A stretch of DNA of 64,000 nucleotides from the NCBI GenBank assembly GCA_002150815.3, contig NDFF03000013.1, forward strand, positions 124,001 through 188,000, written 5' to 3'. Below the pieces are notes generated by a model that worked only from the letters and a program-made list of their open reading frames with translations, did not search any database and was not told the DNA's origin. This document shows positions 55,200 to 64,000 of the stretch, one piece after another. A program made the translations under genes and the position numbers. This DNA is from Grammothele lineata (Eukaryota > Basidiomycota > Agaricomycetes > Polyporales > Polyporaceae). Each line of letters begins with the position of its first letter. Position 1 is the stretch's first letter.

Positions 55200-57640
55200 G
55201 CCTACGCGCGAGAACTACGACGCGACAGCCGCGGCGTCAGGTGCGGGGGTCGACTCAGCCCCAGAGATTGAACATCTCCGGAGGGGCAGCGTCGTTGTAT
55301 CGCCCACCCATAATCGGTGTGTCCTCTAGGACCTTGGCGATCTCGGCGAGTTCAGCATCGTTTAGTTCGACACCCATAGCTGCGATATTCTCCAGGTTCC
55401 GCTTCTGGTTCCTGTTCATCGCCGCGCCGAAGACGTCAGTGTGAATACCAGCATCCGCCCGTAGCGAGCTGCAGCGAAGAAGAACAGACACGTACGAAGA
55501 GCCTGGAATGGGCACAACGTGCTCGCCGCACGAGAGTACCCATGCGAGGGCGAGTTGAGCGGGAGTCACACCCTTCTTCTCAGCGATCGCCTTCACTTTC
55601 TCGACAAGAACCATGTTGTGCTTGAAAACGTCTTCCTGGAAACGGGTAAAGTGGTGGCGCATATCACCCGCTACGCGCCAGACCAGTTAACAAGTGGCCT
55701 TGATCGGTAGCTCCACGTGAGCACTCTCACCTGGGAGATCCTTGGGACTCTTAATAGTCCCCGTGAGGAAGCCACGTCCGAGGGGCCTATGAGAGAGGAG
55801 AATGCGTCAATTGAGGGCGTTATAATAGTGAGAGCCGGTGACGTACGAGTACGCAGCGACGAGTATACCAAGCTCCTTAGTGGCTGCGATGACTAGAGGG
55901 TTTGTCAGTTAATTACAGGCCGACACTGGACACACCAAGTCGGGTGCGCACCCTTTTTGGTCTCTTCCTCGTACGACCAAAGGTTGACCTCAATTTCGAC
56001 AATCGCGACCGGGTGGATCTACGATACGGTGTGTAGGTTAGTCAGACCGAAACGATCGCCGAGTCACTGCGCTCACAGCATGGGCCTTTCTCAGCGTCTC
56101 CGCACGGCACTCGGACATCCCGAGGAAGGTGAAATGGCCCTCCTTCTGCAGCGCTGCAAGTGTGTGGATAGCATCCTCGAGCGGGACGTTCGGCGGGACA
56201 CGAGCCATCTCGAATAGATCCATCTTCTTACTCCCACCGAGACACTTGTTGATGAGTTCAACGCTCCTCTTCAGGTTCTCCGGTCTGTGTACAGAAGCAC
56301 GAAGAAAAGATTAACAATAATCTCCTGGGCTTTTGAAAGCAGCTTACGATCCGTCAATGCCCATACCGGTCTCTGGGTTACCACCCTTGACAGCAAGAAA
56401 TGTCTTGTCCGCGTAGTCGGGGTACTTCTCAAAGAACCGGCCAAGGAGCTCGAGGTTTGCGGTCGAGAGATTAGGCCCATAAAACTGTCCTGGATGAGAG
56501 AGAAGTGTGAGTGGAGAGAACTTCGATATAACACAGAGGCCTGTGAACAAACCGCTGTTGAGCATCATCTTGACGCCTGCGGGCATTGCGTCCACGCCGG
56601 CCTTGATTGCGTCGAAAGCTTCCTGGTCGGGAAGAGGATAGTTCGGGTCCCGCCACCTGCGATATTGATGTCAACGCCACGGAAATGGTGATGGACTCGG
56701 CCGATGTACTAACGTCATCATCATGAGACCATGCTACAAACCAACGGAAAGTCATCAGCAACAGCAAAGGCAAGGATGAAGCTATGGTACTCACGCCAAC
56801 TCTACCAACGGTGACGGCGGCATCACCGGAGCCAATCTGAGCGGTCTTGACGGTAGTCATTGAGTATAATGCTTGGTATCTGAGTGCGGTTTGGGTAAGG
56901 GGTGCGAGATGGGGAGAACTTGAGCTCACCTGGACATATTTATACCTCCACACCCTTCTCATAGCTTGCCGTGTCGACGGCGGGGCAGACATGGAGACCG
57001 CGTCAGTAGACGCGCAGATGACTCCATGCCTAGGGGTCACGTCAATACTCTATCAGGTCAACCCTCCACCCATAAGCGTAGGGACTACGGAGATAGCATA
57101 ACGGAATCAACCACGGTTACCGGGGGTTCAATTTGGGATTCCAACGTCGGTACGCGTAACCTCGGCACGGCCACAGCGATTATCCCGATGGCACCGGTAG
57201 TGCGGAGGCTAGCTTGTCGATCGGCCCATCGCCGACACCCGTTTGGCTCGTCGTCCACCGACGCCGCGAATCGGGTATCGGAGCCCGTGTGGGTCACATC
57301 CAAGGTATGCTTTCGGGCTCGATGTGGGTCGAAACTCCTGCTCTGCGGCTTCTGAGCGAAAGACCGGGGAACGGCGTTTCTCCGTGCTGAGTTCTCTGGC
57401 AGTGCCAGCAGCGCTACACGCATTGTGGGTCTCACAATGCGGTCTTGGTACTTTCCATCGCGACAGCGAACGGGCTCTGACCTAGCGGTTGAGCCAAAAG
57501 AAAGGGGTGTGGTCCAATGTCCGTGAGTCAAGTTTGAAGAGTTCCATCGATACAAGCCATGAGTGTTTACTTGACAGGCCGCGCCATCTGGGTTAACTTT
57601 CCGGTGTCCAGCGCAAGCGATAAGTTTTAATAGAGTTTCT
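55200..57640 (-). repeat. Inverted segmental duplication, arm 2
   Basis: Reverse-orientation match to 32,340-34,880, covering AKR copy 2 with all introns, its TATA box and upstream flank. Coding parts are nearly identical; the far upstream flank is more diverged and contains small indels. Confidence 0.8.
55255..56860 (-). CDS. Aldo/keto reductase, pyridoxal reductase-like (AKR8 type), copy 2
   Basis: Same ten-exon structure as copy 1, on the opposite strand. Start ATG at 56858-56860, stop at 55255-55257. Reading frame and splice borders are intact, giving a protein of about 346 aa. About a dozen residues differ from copy 1, including VQIGSGDAT to [13 protein letters not shown] to GRVG, GPNRS to GPNLS, LGGIKK to LGGSKK, KEDHF to KEGHF, FLTRT to FLTGT, LSRGE to LSCGE and EMLN to EMFN. 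It keeps the family-typical Gly in GRGFLTG, so it may be the more conserved enzyme. TATTTATA (a minus-strand TATAAATA) lies at 56937-56944. It sits 0.7 kb from mobile element copy B. The role is the same NADPH-dependent aldehyde reduction, substrate inferred. Confidence 0.88.
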
Positions 57641-59472
57641 AGAGAGCGGAAAGCAGCGATACGGCGCTCAACTTCCCACGATACCCGCTCGATAAAACGT
57701 TGGGAGGCACGTGACTCAACAAAGAGGAGGCGTCTATACATCCGTACGCTTGGGCGAATACTAGTACTAGCCATCGTCAGCACGAATAGCTCGCTTCGCG
57801 GTCCGAGTACGTGACGGCATGCACGCTTCTGTGGGCAGTACTAGAAGAGAACATCAAACCTGCTTCAAGTGAGCTAGTAAGCCGAGTCTGCTGCTGCCGC
57901 AGGCTGCCACGGTGTCACTTCGCCGTTCGGAAACGTTGACCACTCAGCACTCAGGCTCTTCCATAGAGACCCTACTCAAAGATGACTTCTTGGTATGCGC
58001 CTCTAACTGTCATTGGTCATATCGTTCCTCCAAAGTCGTTGTTGCGGACCTGCGGTGCTTTACAACTGGGATTATGCTCCCGGTCTTGACCACCGTGAGG
58101 ATAGGCGCCTAATGCAATGTTGCCCTCGAGTACGAAGGAGGGCACCTAGCCTCTTCAAACTTTCCATGCGTACTAAAACAGCATTCGCTAGCATGCATAT
58201 GCGTTTTCGTGGTGTTTCGTGCGTATGGAGAGCACTTAGTGCCTTCACTCGGTCTTCGGCGCCAAATGCCCAGTTGAAGCGCATGTTTGGCCGTGATTGT
58301 CCAGCGGAAGTGCTCCGCGGGCGCCCCCTAGGCACTGAAAATGCTCGCTTCGCTCGCAATTACTGTGGCACCCGGCGGCAGTCAAGTTGGATGGCCGAAG
58401 CCAGATCTTCATGTCGACGTTCATCAGGAAGAGACGACATTGCTATCGGGGGTTCTCGAGACTCAAGAGCCGTGCGGGCCCGCGAGGCTCGGACTCATGC
58501 TCAGGCTGGCCTTTCGGGTTCAATCCTCTCGAGCCCTCGTCAGAGTACTAGAAGGCTCGTGCGATCTGAGCCATTGGTTTAATACAAGCTCGTTAACAGG
58601 AGCTGGGTACGTGTTGGTACTAGTTTCGCATTCGCATTGACTTCAACATCTGTCCAGGACATTCCCTCGGTCCAGGCGGCCACTATCTGATAGAGAATTC
58701 GAATGTCCTTGAACTTCAAATGCCAGTGGTCATACTGCAGGCTGTTCGACAATGAACTCAGTTATAATAACATGACACACGCCCACAGCAATGCTTTTCC
58801 TTCAACATTATGAGCCCGGTAAAGTTCGGGGATCTCACCACTGTATGCATGACGAGCGCCCCAGTACTAGCAGGTAATTGACGAATAGGCGTGCCAGGCG
58901 AATTGTTCTCGAGCCCAGTAGGCTGTGCAGAAAGCGCAAGCCTATGCAGACTGAACGGCTCGATTCAAGTGCATACCGCAGCACTTCGAAGCACGCGGGG
59001 CATTTCCGCGGTTTAGGTTAATTGTCAAGGTATAGCCACAATGCATATACGTACTGGGCGTGGGCTCCGAACAAGAGTTACTACACATTCACATGTTTTC
59101 GTTTTTAGCTTCTGCAAAACGCTCTGGGAGGCGAAGAAGCACCGCTTTGTGATGCGGCAGTTGTGGCCTTTTGGTCGGCACCGGTGCCTAGGCCACTCGC
59201 CTTATTGTCCTCTGAACCGCTGGCCGGAGAGCAGTTTCCTGGTGAGTAAAGTGCGTTTGTATACGAAGGAAGTGCATGAAACACGGACAAAGGAGCATAA
59301 AGGGAAATTTACCGTAATGTGTCCGGTAAATCCAACTTCTCGACGTATCTCGGGCACCGTATTTGGACTACAACTGTCTCGTCCACCGACTTTACCCTCT
59401 CCTCTCTCCTCTCTCTCTACTCTCCAGGGTCCTCTCGTCTGCTCTTGCTATCCCAACGTTAGGCACGGCGAT
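56861..59472. other. Promoter flank of AKR copy 2, then gene-poor sequence
   Basis: The first 0.8 kb is the duplicated 5' flank of the reductase. From 57.7 to 59.4 kb no gene is supported; frames on both strands are short and featureless. A pyrimidine-rich tract (repeated CTCTCC) at 59,390-59,430 probably belongs to the promoter or 5' UTR of the next gene. Confidence 0.4.
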
Positions 59473-61079
59473 ATGTATCAAGACCATCAGAGTAGCCCCC
59501 AAGGAGAGCCCAACACCCAAGAATTGGATCAATATTTCGATACCTTCATCAATCCCGAATGTTATTACTCCGAGTCGAAGGACGAACAGCTCGGTAGGGT
59601 GAGTGAACAACCTTCTAGCTCCTCGGAGTCTGGCGAGGGACCGGAGCACCGACCGCAAGAGTATGATGTCTCATACGACTGTGAACTAAATGTGAGTGCT
59701 TTACTCGTTGCATGCCGCCATACACTGTTCGAACAACGCCCTACCTCCTCAGGAGATCACCTGTAATGGTTCAAGCTTGGTATGTAGACGTATTTGTTGC
59801 ACTACTCATCAAATAGCCTGAGGTCCACACCCTTCACTTCCGTACAGCTACCCGACGTAGTTGGCAGATCATCACTCAATGAGATCTCAGCGAACGCTGC
59901 TGAGCAGCACGGAGAGCAGACGTCCTTGTCTCACAGTCTCCACGAGCCTGCCTTTCAAGACGAGAATTCTGGTCCGGAACAAGTAACATCTACTTCTGCA
60001 CCCAAAGATGCGGTGGTGCACCATCACCGGCCCATCTTCTACGGACCTCCTCCGGACGAGGCAGGCCCGTCGCATCCGCATCCGCGCCGCCCTAACAGCC
60101 TTGATAGAGGCCAGATCGAAGCCCTACTTTCTTCTCAACGTGACTGGGATTGGAAGATGATCGAGGCCGCCGCAACCCCAATGCGGTTTTACAGTCCTCC
60201 CCGTACCCGCGCTCGCGCTCGCGCTCTTGCTCAAAGTACAAATTCTCTTGCGGATCTTGAACCTGCGGCATCTCGAGCTCCCACTCGCTCGCTCAAGCGT
60301 GCAGTTTCTGGTCAAGACCAGTCTGGAGAGAGCATGGACGAGAAGCAGAAGGATCAACCGCCTGCAAAGAAACGTCGGGGTGGAGGTGCGAAGAAAACGG
60401 GTGGGCAGAAGAAGCGCACCGTTCGCGAGCGTGAACATCCTCCCGCGAAGAGACCAAAGCTGACGCCCTCAGAGGTCCAGGAGCTCGCCCGCTGTTCGAC
60501 CGACTACAGCACTCCCCACCAATGTGGTATCTCCAACTGTCACGAGCTTATAACCATGAAGGACCTCGCTGCGGCGCGTAAACACTTTCGAACGGCGCAT
60601 TACAAGGGCGCAGAGCGGGATTTGTTCAAGTGCTTGTGGCCTAGATGTGGTAAAGTCATGCAGCGCACACCCTTGATGAAACATACAATTACCTCTCATT
60701 TGGGCTCGCGTTGGCCGTGCTCGCTCTGCGGGCAGGTACTTGGGCAGGCAGATGCATTGACTAGGCATCTGGCGAGACAGCACAACACTGTGAGTACTTG
60801 AGCCCTTGCCGTTACGACTCATCCAATCGTGCGGAGACTCATCTAATTGCTCGGACAAAGTGGCAAAATGGCAGCGACCATGAAGGGCCATCTCTTGAGG
60901 AGACGAAAATTCAACCTCCACCGCGGCGGCAGAGACGAACTACGCGTGCAACCTCCCGGAGGAACATTACACACAAGGGAAAAGGTAAGGCTCGTGCGGA
61001 GGACCCTGTCACCGACTTTGAAGAATCCGAGGATGGCAGCTCGGAGGGCGGCGATGAGGGTTCCGAGTACGAGCCATAG
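59473..61079 (+). CDS. C2H2 zinc-finger protein
   Basis: Four exons: 59473-59691, 59753-59779 (27 nt), 59848-60789 and 60861-61079; 468 aa, frame consistent. The N-terminal half is disordered and acidic (QELDQYFDTFINPECYYSES...). A basic segment comes next (PPAKKRRGGGAKKTGGQKKR) with nuclear-localisation character. Three Cys/His units follow at about residues 310-395: CGISNCHELITM...HFRTAH, CLWPRCGKVMQR...HTITSH and CSLCGQVLGQADALTRHLAR-QH. The last is a canonical C2H2 finger. The last exon is basic then acidic (RRQRRTTRATSRRNITHKGK, ESEDGSSEGGDEGSEYEP). It is probably a nuclear DNA-binding regulator; its target is unknown. The small exon 2 is the least certain part. Confidence 0.75.
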
Positions 61080-61823
61080 AGGGACAAATGCTGTTAAGGC
61101 ACATCGATTTTCACGCAATCTCTGTTTCTTCAGTGTTATTTCCGCAATCTACATCACTGTGCATGCTATTTTATAGGCTACTTAATTACCACCCCCTGTA
61201 TCTCTGTAGTGGTCGTCCAGGCGACTCGTTCTACAACAAGACATCGGTAATATGTATTCCTCAGTACGAGCGTGTTCATACTATTTAGAGAATGTCAGGT
61301 TTGAGCCGAGTCCGTGAGAAACGTAGGCTCACTGGAGATTGCTTCAACGTCGTGTTCTGTTGGTTCGTAACAGCCATCAAGATTCAACGAGTCGTCGAAA
61401 ACTCCACCAACGGCTTCGGATCAAAGAAAGAAGGGATACGTGTCGGAGAGGCATTATAGAGACATAGAACGATGCACTCAAGTGGGTTAACTAAATAACT
61501 TCTGGATGGCCGGTGACCCCATCAACTGGAGAGGGTTATGACTGCCAGTAGGGTCAGAACGAACGGCGGCGACGGGTGAATATTAATGACGACCACTGAA
61601 GCTCTCCAACTGTTTCAACGTAGGTAACAAATCAGTTCCGAGGAAAACAGCAACCCCGCTCCAAAAAAGCTTCATCATCCTCACAACCATATACTCGCCC
61701 CTCTCGTCGTCGAGCTCGCGCCCTGTCGAGTTGAAATATCAGACAACCGTTAAAGTATTAATCCTGGTCTACTCACAGACCTTCACAGACGCCGCCTCTT
61801 CGTCAATGAGCTATCATTAGTGC
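61080..61823. other. Intergenic region, convergent genes
   Basis: 3' flanks of the zinc-finger gene and of the peptide-precursor gene. No coding sequence is supported. Confidence 0.4.
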
Positions 61824-62015
61824 TCATGCTTCGCGCTTCCAGTCGGACACGTGGGTGTGCGGAGGAGCAACACCGCGCTTCCAATCGGGGACGTGGGCGT
61901 GCGGCGGTTCAGGAGCCCGTCTCCAGTCCGAAACGTCAATGTGCGGAGGAGCGGCACAGGCGAATCTGACGACGGATATGCCGATGACAGAGTATAAGAG
62001 GGTGGAAATGCGCAT
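61824..62015 (-). CDS. Small secreted precursor with three tandem Kex2-type peptide repeats
   Basis: Single exon, 63 aa. It has a predicted signal peptide (MRISTLLYSVIGISVVRFACA, cleavage expected after the final Ala). Three tandem units follow: APPHIDVSDW-RR, APEPPHAHVPDW-KR and GVAPPHTHVSDW-KR, ending with Glu-Ala and the stop. Each unit has the pattern PPH-x-x-V-[S/P]-DW followed by a dibasic site of the kind cut by the Golgi protease Kex2. The terminal EA resembles the Glu-Ala spacer trimmed by dipeptidyl aminopeptidase in yeast alpha-factor. The likely products are three 10-12-residue peptides. The start is the first ATG downstream of the expected transcription start; an upstream in-frame ATG at 62087 lies only about 9 nt from the TATA box. 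It has no CaaX end, so it is not a basidiomycete mating pheromone. Function unknown. Confidence 0.65.
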   Translation of the reverse strand: MRISTLLYSVIGISVVRFACAAPPHIDVSDWRRAPEPPHAHVPDWKRGVAPPHTHVSDWKREA

Positions 62016-62095
62016 GTCGTGTGGCTTGGGCTGATTTCTAGGGGGGGAATTGGGTGACTGGAGCGGTCTACTGCACTTGGAGGCCATCGTCCTGT

Positions 62096-62103
62096 CTTAT
62101 ATA
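62096..62103 (-). promoter_or_regulatory. TATA box of the repeat-peptide precursor gene
   Basis: Reads TATATAAG on the minus strand, 81 nt upstream of the proposed ATG at 62015. It places transcription start near 62,070, which excludes the ATG at 62087. Confidence 0.55.
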
Positions 62104-62579
62104 CCCCCAAATACCATCTACGAGTTCCATAATTTCACCTCAAGTGGAGATCCATCGTGTGAGCGAGCGATTCATGCACGCCGGGATGAACAAAATATCT
62201 CACCCTTACGCCGCCGCCGTTACGGCCCTGAGTCAACCGAGTCAGTGAGACTTGGCAATATTACATCGAAGAGATGATGTTATCTTGATGAGTAGATATG
62301 TAGAGTTCTAGCTCGATGAGAGGTATTGCCGGGGATCGGAGAGGCATAGTTCGGAGAGGAACAAAGCAGGCTCGACCTCCGACTGGCCCACAGCTGGGAA
62401 AAGTCACACGTTTCGCGTTCACGTGACTATCGTCACACGCGTCATCACGCAGCCGCCGCGCGGCCATGGCCCACAGGCGCCACCGGATTCGTTTCATCTA
62501 CACTGTACTCTATCGTGCCGATCTAGACCACCCCGTGGGCTCAGATCGTTTTTCAAGCTTGTAAAATCCACTTCTTGCT

Positions 62580-64000
62580 ATGTTCAGTGATAGGAAAACC
62601 TCATTCAAGGCTCCTCCAGCCGCCGTCAGGCAGACATCGTCCTCGCAGGCTGCTCGAAGAGATCGAGTACGTACTATCGCCCAGCTGGTATACATCGACT
62701 CGTCCCTGATCATCACAATTTAGGCCTTGGAGGAGCAGAAGCGTGTGAGCGGTGGTATCTGACACACTGCTATCCCAATGCTGACGGCCATTCCCTGCGT
62801 ACTAGAGACGGGCAGAGCGCATAGATTCTGCCCGTTCGCTCGACATTCTCGCCGATCTCAGCCTCGGCCAATCTGACGATGACGCCGACGACGACAGAGA
62901 CCCCCACGCTGCACCAGACATTGTCCGCGAGGGCATAGGCCAATTTGCATCCTTGCTCCCGCCTCCGGAGTTGATACGAGTACCTGCCGCAGCACCTACT
63001 TCTGGCCACCCCTGGCTGCCTGCTCCCACTTCAGCAACACCTCCGTTCGACGATTCATCATGCCAAGCGCAAGATTCCAGTGCACCACAGCCTGCCAAGC
63101 CGCGCTCTAAGGGAGGCAAGCGTAAAGGCAAGGGGCGCGCCCGTGTGCCTCCTGCCGATCCCGCTGCGCGGTCTCAAAACGGACAGGCAAGCAAAGGCCG
63201 GGGCGCGCCTCGAAAACCAAGCAAGTGGGCCGACAAGTGCATGTATGCGGAGCTTCTTGAGATGGACGAACGCCTCGGCGCGCCTATAGACGGCATCCCG
63301 GACGATATCGAGACCGCGTTCGTCGCTGTCGCACCTGTTCCTATGGGCAAGCGCTGCCTTGCTGTCACACATCAAACATCGGGAATCGCTGGCGTTGGTC
63401 GGTCCACGTTGTCTGTAATGTTTTATGCGTGATGTGGATTCTGACGACCAACCACCTCGCAGTGCCCAACACAACCCTACGCTCGCGTGTACTTGGGAAG
63501 GCGCTCATGAAGCCCTTCCCGTCGGCTCTCCCCCCTCAGACGGTACTCGATTGCATCCTTGACGATAACTGGCGGAACAACGGCATTCTTCACGTCCTCG
63601 ACGTCATCACCTGGAAGGGCCAAGACCTCGGAGACTGCGAGACACCTTTCAGGTGCGTCACACCACATTGCTTGGGCACCCTGTCTCCGTCAGCTCACAT
63701 CCCTTTGCCCACTCAGATTTTGGTGGCGTGATACACGGCTTTCCGAGCTCGCCTCCTTTCCTCCCCCACCCAACGCGGCAACGTCCAGCGCTCAACTGTC
63801 GCAATACCAGTTTCCGCACCCAACAACGTTCGCGCCTATTCCTTACCACACCGACACGGCCTTCGCGTGCCTGCTTTCCACACTTATCCCTCTCGCTCGC
63901 GCCTCACGTGTCATCCCTATATCGGTCCCAATTTCTGGTCCCGAGTCAGGCGACACAAGCGCGATGGATCTTGACGGTAGGGCGCCTGCGCCGGTCGTGC
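62580..64000 (+). CDS. SNUPN: Snurportin-1-like snRNP import adaptor, partial (right edge)
   Basis: Five exons seen: 62580-62666, 62724-62744, 62806-63397, 63463-63652 and 63717 to the right edge; phases consistent, no stop before the edge. Snurportin-1 binds the trimethylguanosine cap of snRNAs and hands snRNPs to importin-beta for nuclear entry. The N-terminus has an importin-beta-binding-like helix (LEEQKRRRAERIDSARSLDI then LADLSLG), followed by an acidic and a basic disordered stretch. The cap-binding region is clear: WADKCMYAELLEM, VAVAPVPMGKRCLAVTHQTS, NTTLRSRVLGKALMKPFPSA, QTVLDCILDDNW, LHVLDVITWKGQDLGDCETP, then FRFWWRDTRLSEL. The last part resembles the DCxxxFRFxW block of the human protein. 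The C-terminal end is outside the window. Confidence 0.88.

Noticed and set aside
61824..62087. Longer start (87 aa) for the repeat-peptide precursor, beginning at 62087
   Set aside because: That ATG is about 9 nt from the TATA box, upstream of the expected transcription start, and its extra residues would bury the signal peptide.

Overview
The window is nuclear DNA of a filamentous fungus, most likely a basidiomycete (Agaricomycete). The recognised genes are ordinary eukaryotic housekeeping genes, cut by many short GT-AG introns (mostly 47-70 nt, a few up to about 190 nt) with CTAAC/CTAAT-like branch points. There are no operons, no ribosome-binding sites, no CRISPR array and no convincing tRNA or rRNA gene. 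The class assignment is an inference from intron style and gene content; no species is claimed.

Layout. 1-1.7 kb: a Ser/Pro-rich gene cut by the left edge and a small predicted tail-anchored protein. 1.7-11.4 kb: gene-poor, with one small TATA-driven gene at 7.7 kb. 11.4-24 kb: a 986-aa disordered protein (two exons), the five-exon proteolipid gene PMP3, three unknown genes, and EFM7 (seven exons). 24.1-27 kb: mobile element copy A. 27.3-32.1 kb: a zinc-finger gene, then a head-to-head pair (mitochondrial ribosomal protein L16 and an unknown protein). 32.3-34.9 kb: aldo/keto reductase copy 1 inside a duplicated segment. 37-40.2 kb: peroxin PEX13 and an unknown acidic protein. 42-43.9 kb: two small spliced genes. 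44.5-49.7 kb: the head-to-head pair DCP1 (mRNA decapping) and PRP3 (U4/U6 splicing factor). 49.7-55.2 kb: repeat-rich, with a degenerate satellite interrupted by mobile element copy B. 55.2-57.6 kb: the inverted second copy of the aldo/keto reductase segment. 59.5-61.1 kb: a second zinc-finger gene. 61.8 kb: a small secreted repeat peptide precursor with Kex2-type sites. 62.6 kb to the right edge: snurportin-1, incomplete.

Functional links. Several recognised genes serve RNA metabolism (DCP1, PRP3, snurportin-1) or protein synthesis and modification (L16, EFM7), but fungal genes are not co-transcribed and the grouping need not mean anything beyond shared bidirectional promoters.

The least ordinary content is: (1) a 63-aa precursor with three tandem PPH-x-x-V-x-DW units, each followed by KR or RR, a candidate kexin-processed peptide; (2) two copies of a 2.4-2.8 kb element, each bounded by the trinucleotide TAT and carrying broken hydantoinase/oxoprolinase sequence, one copy sitting in a satellite whose uninterrupted sister unit shows the empty site; (3) an inverted duplication of an intact ten-exon reductase gene; (4) a 7-nt microexon in PRP3. 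Gene models were assembled by eye from splice sites and reading frame, without alignments.
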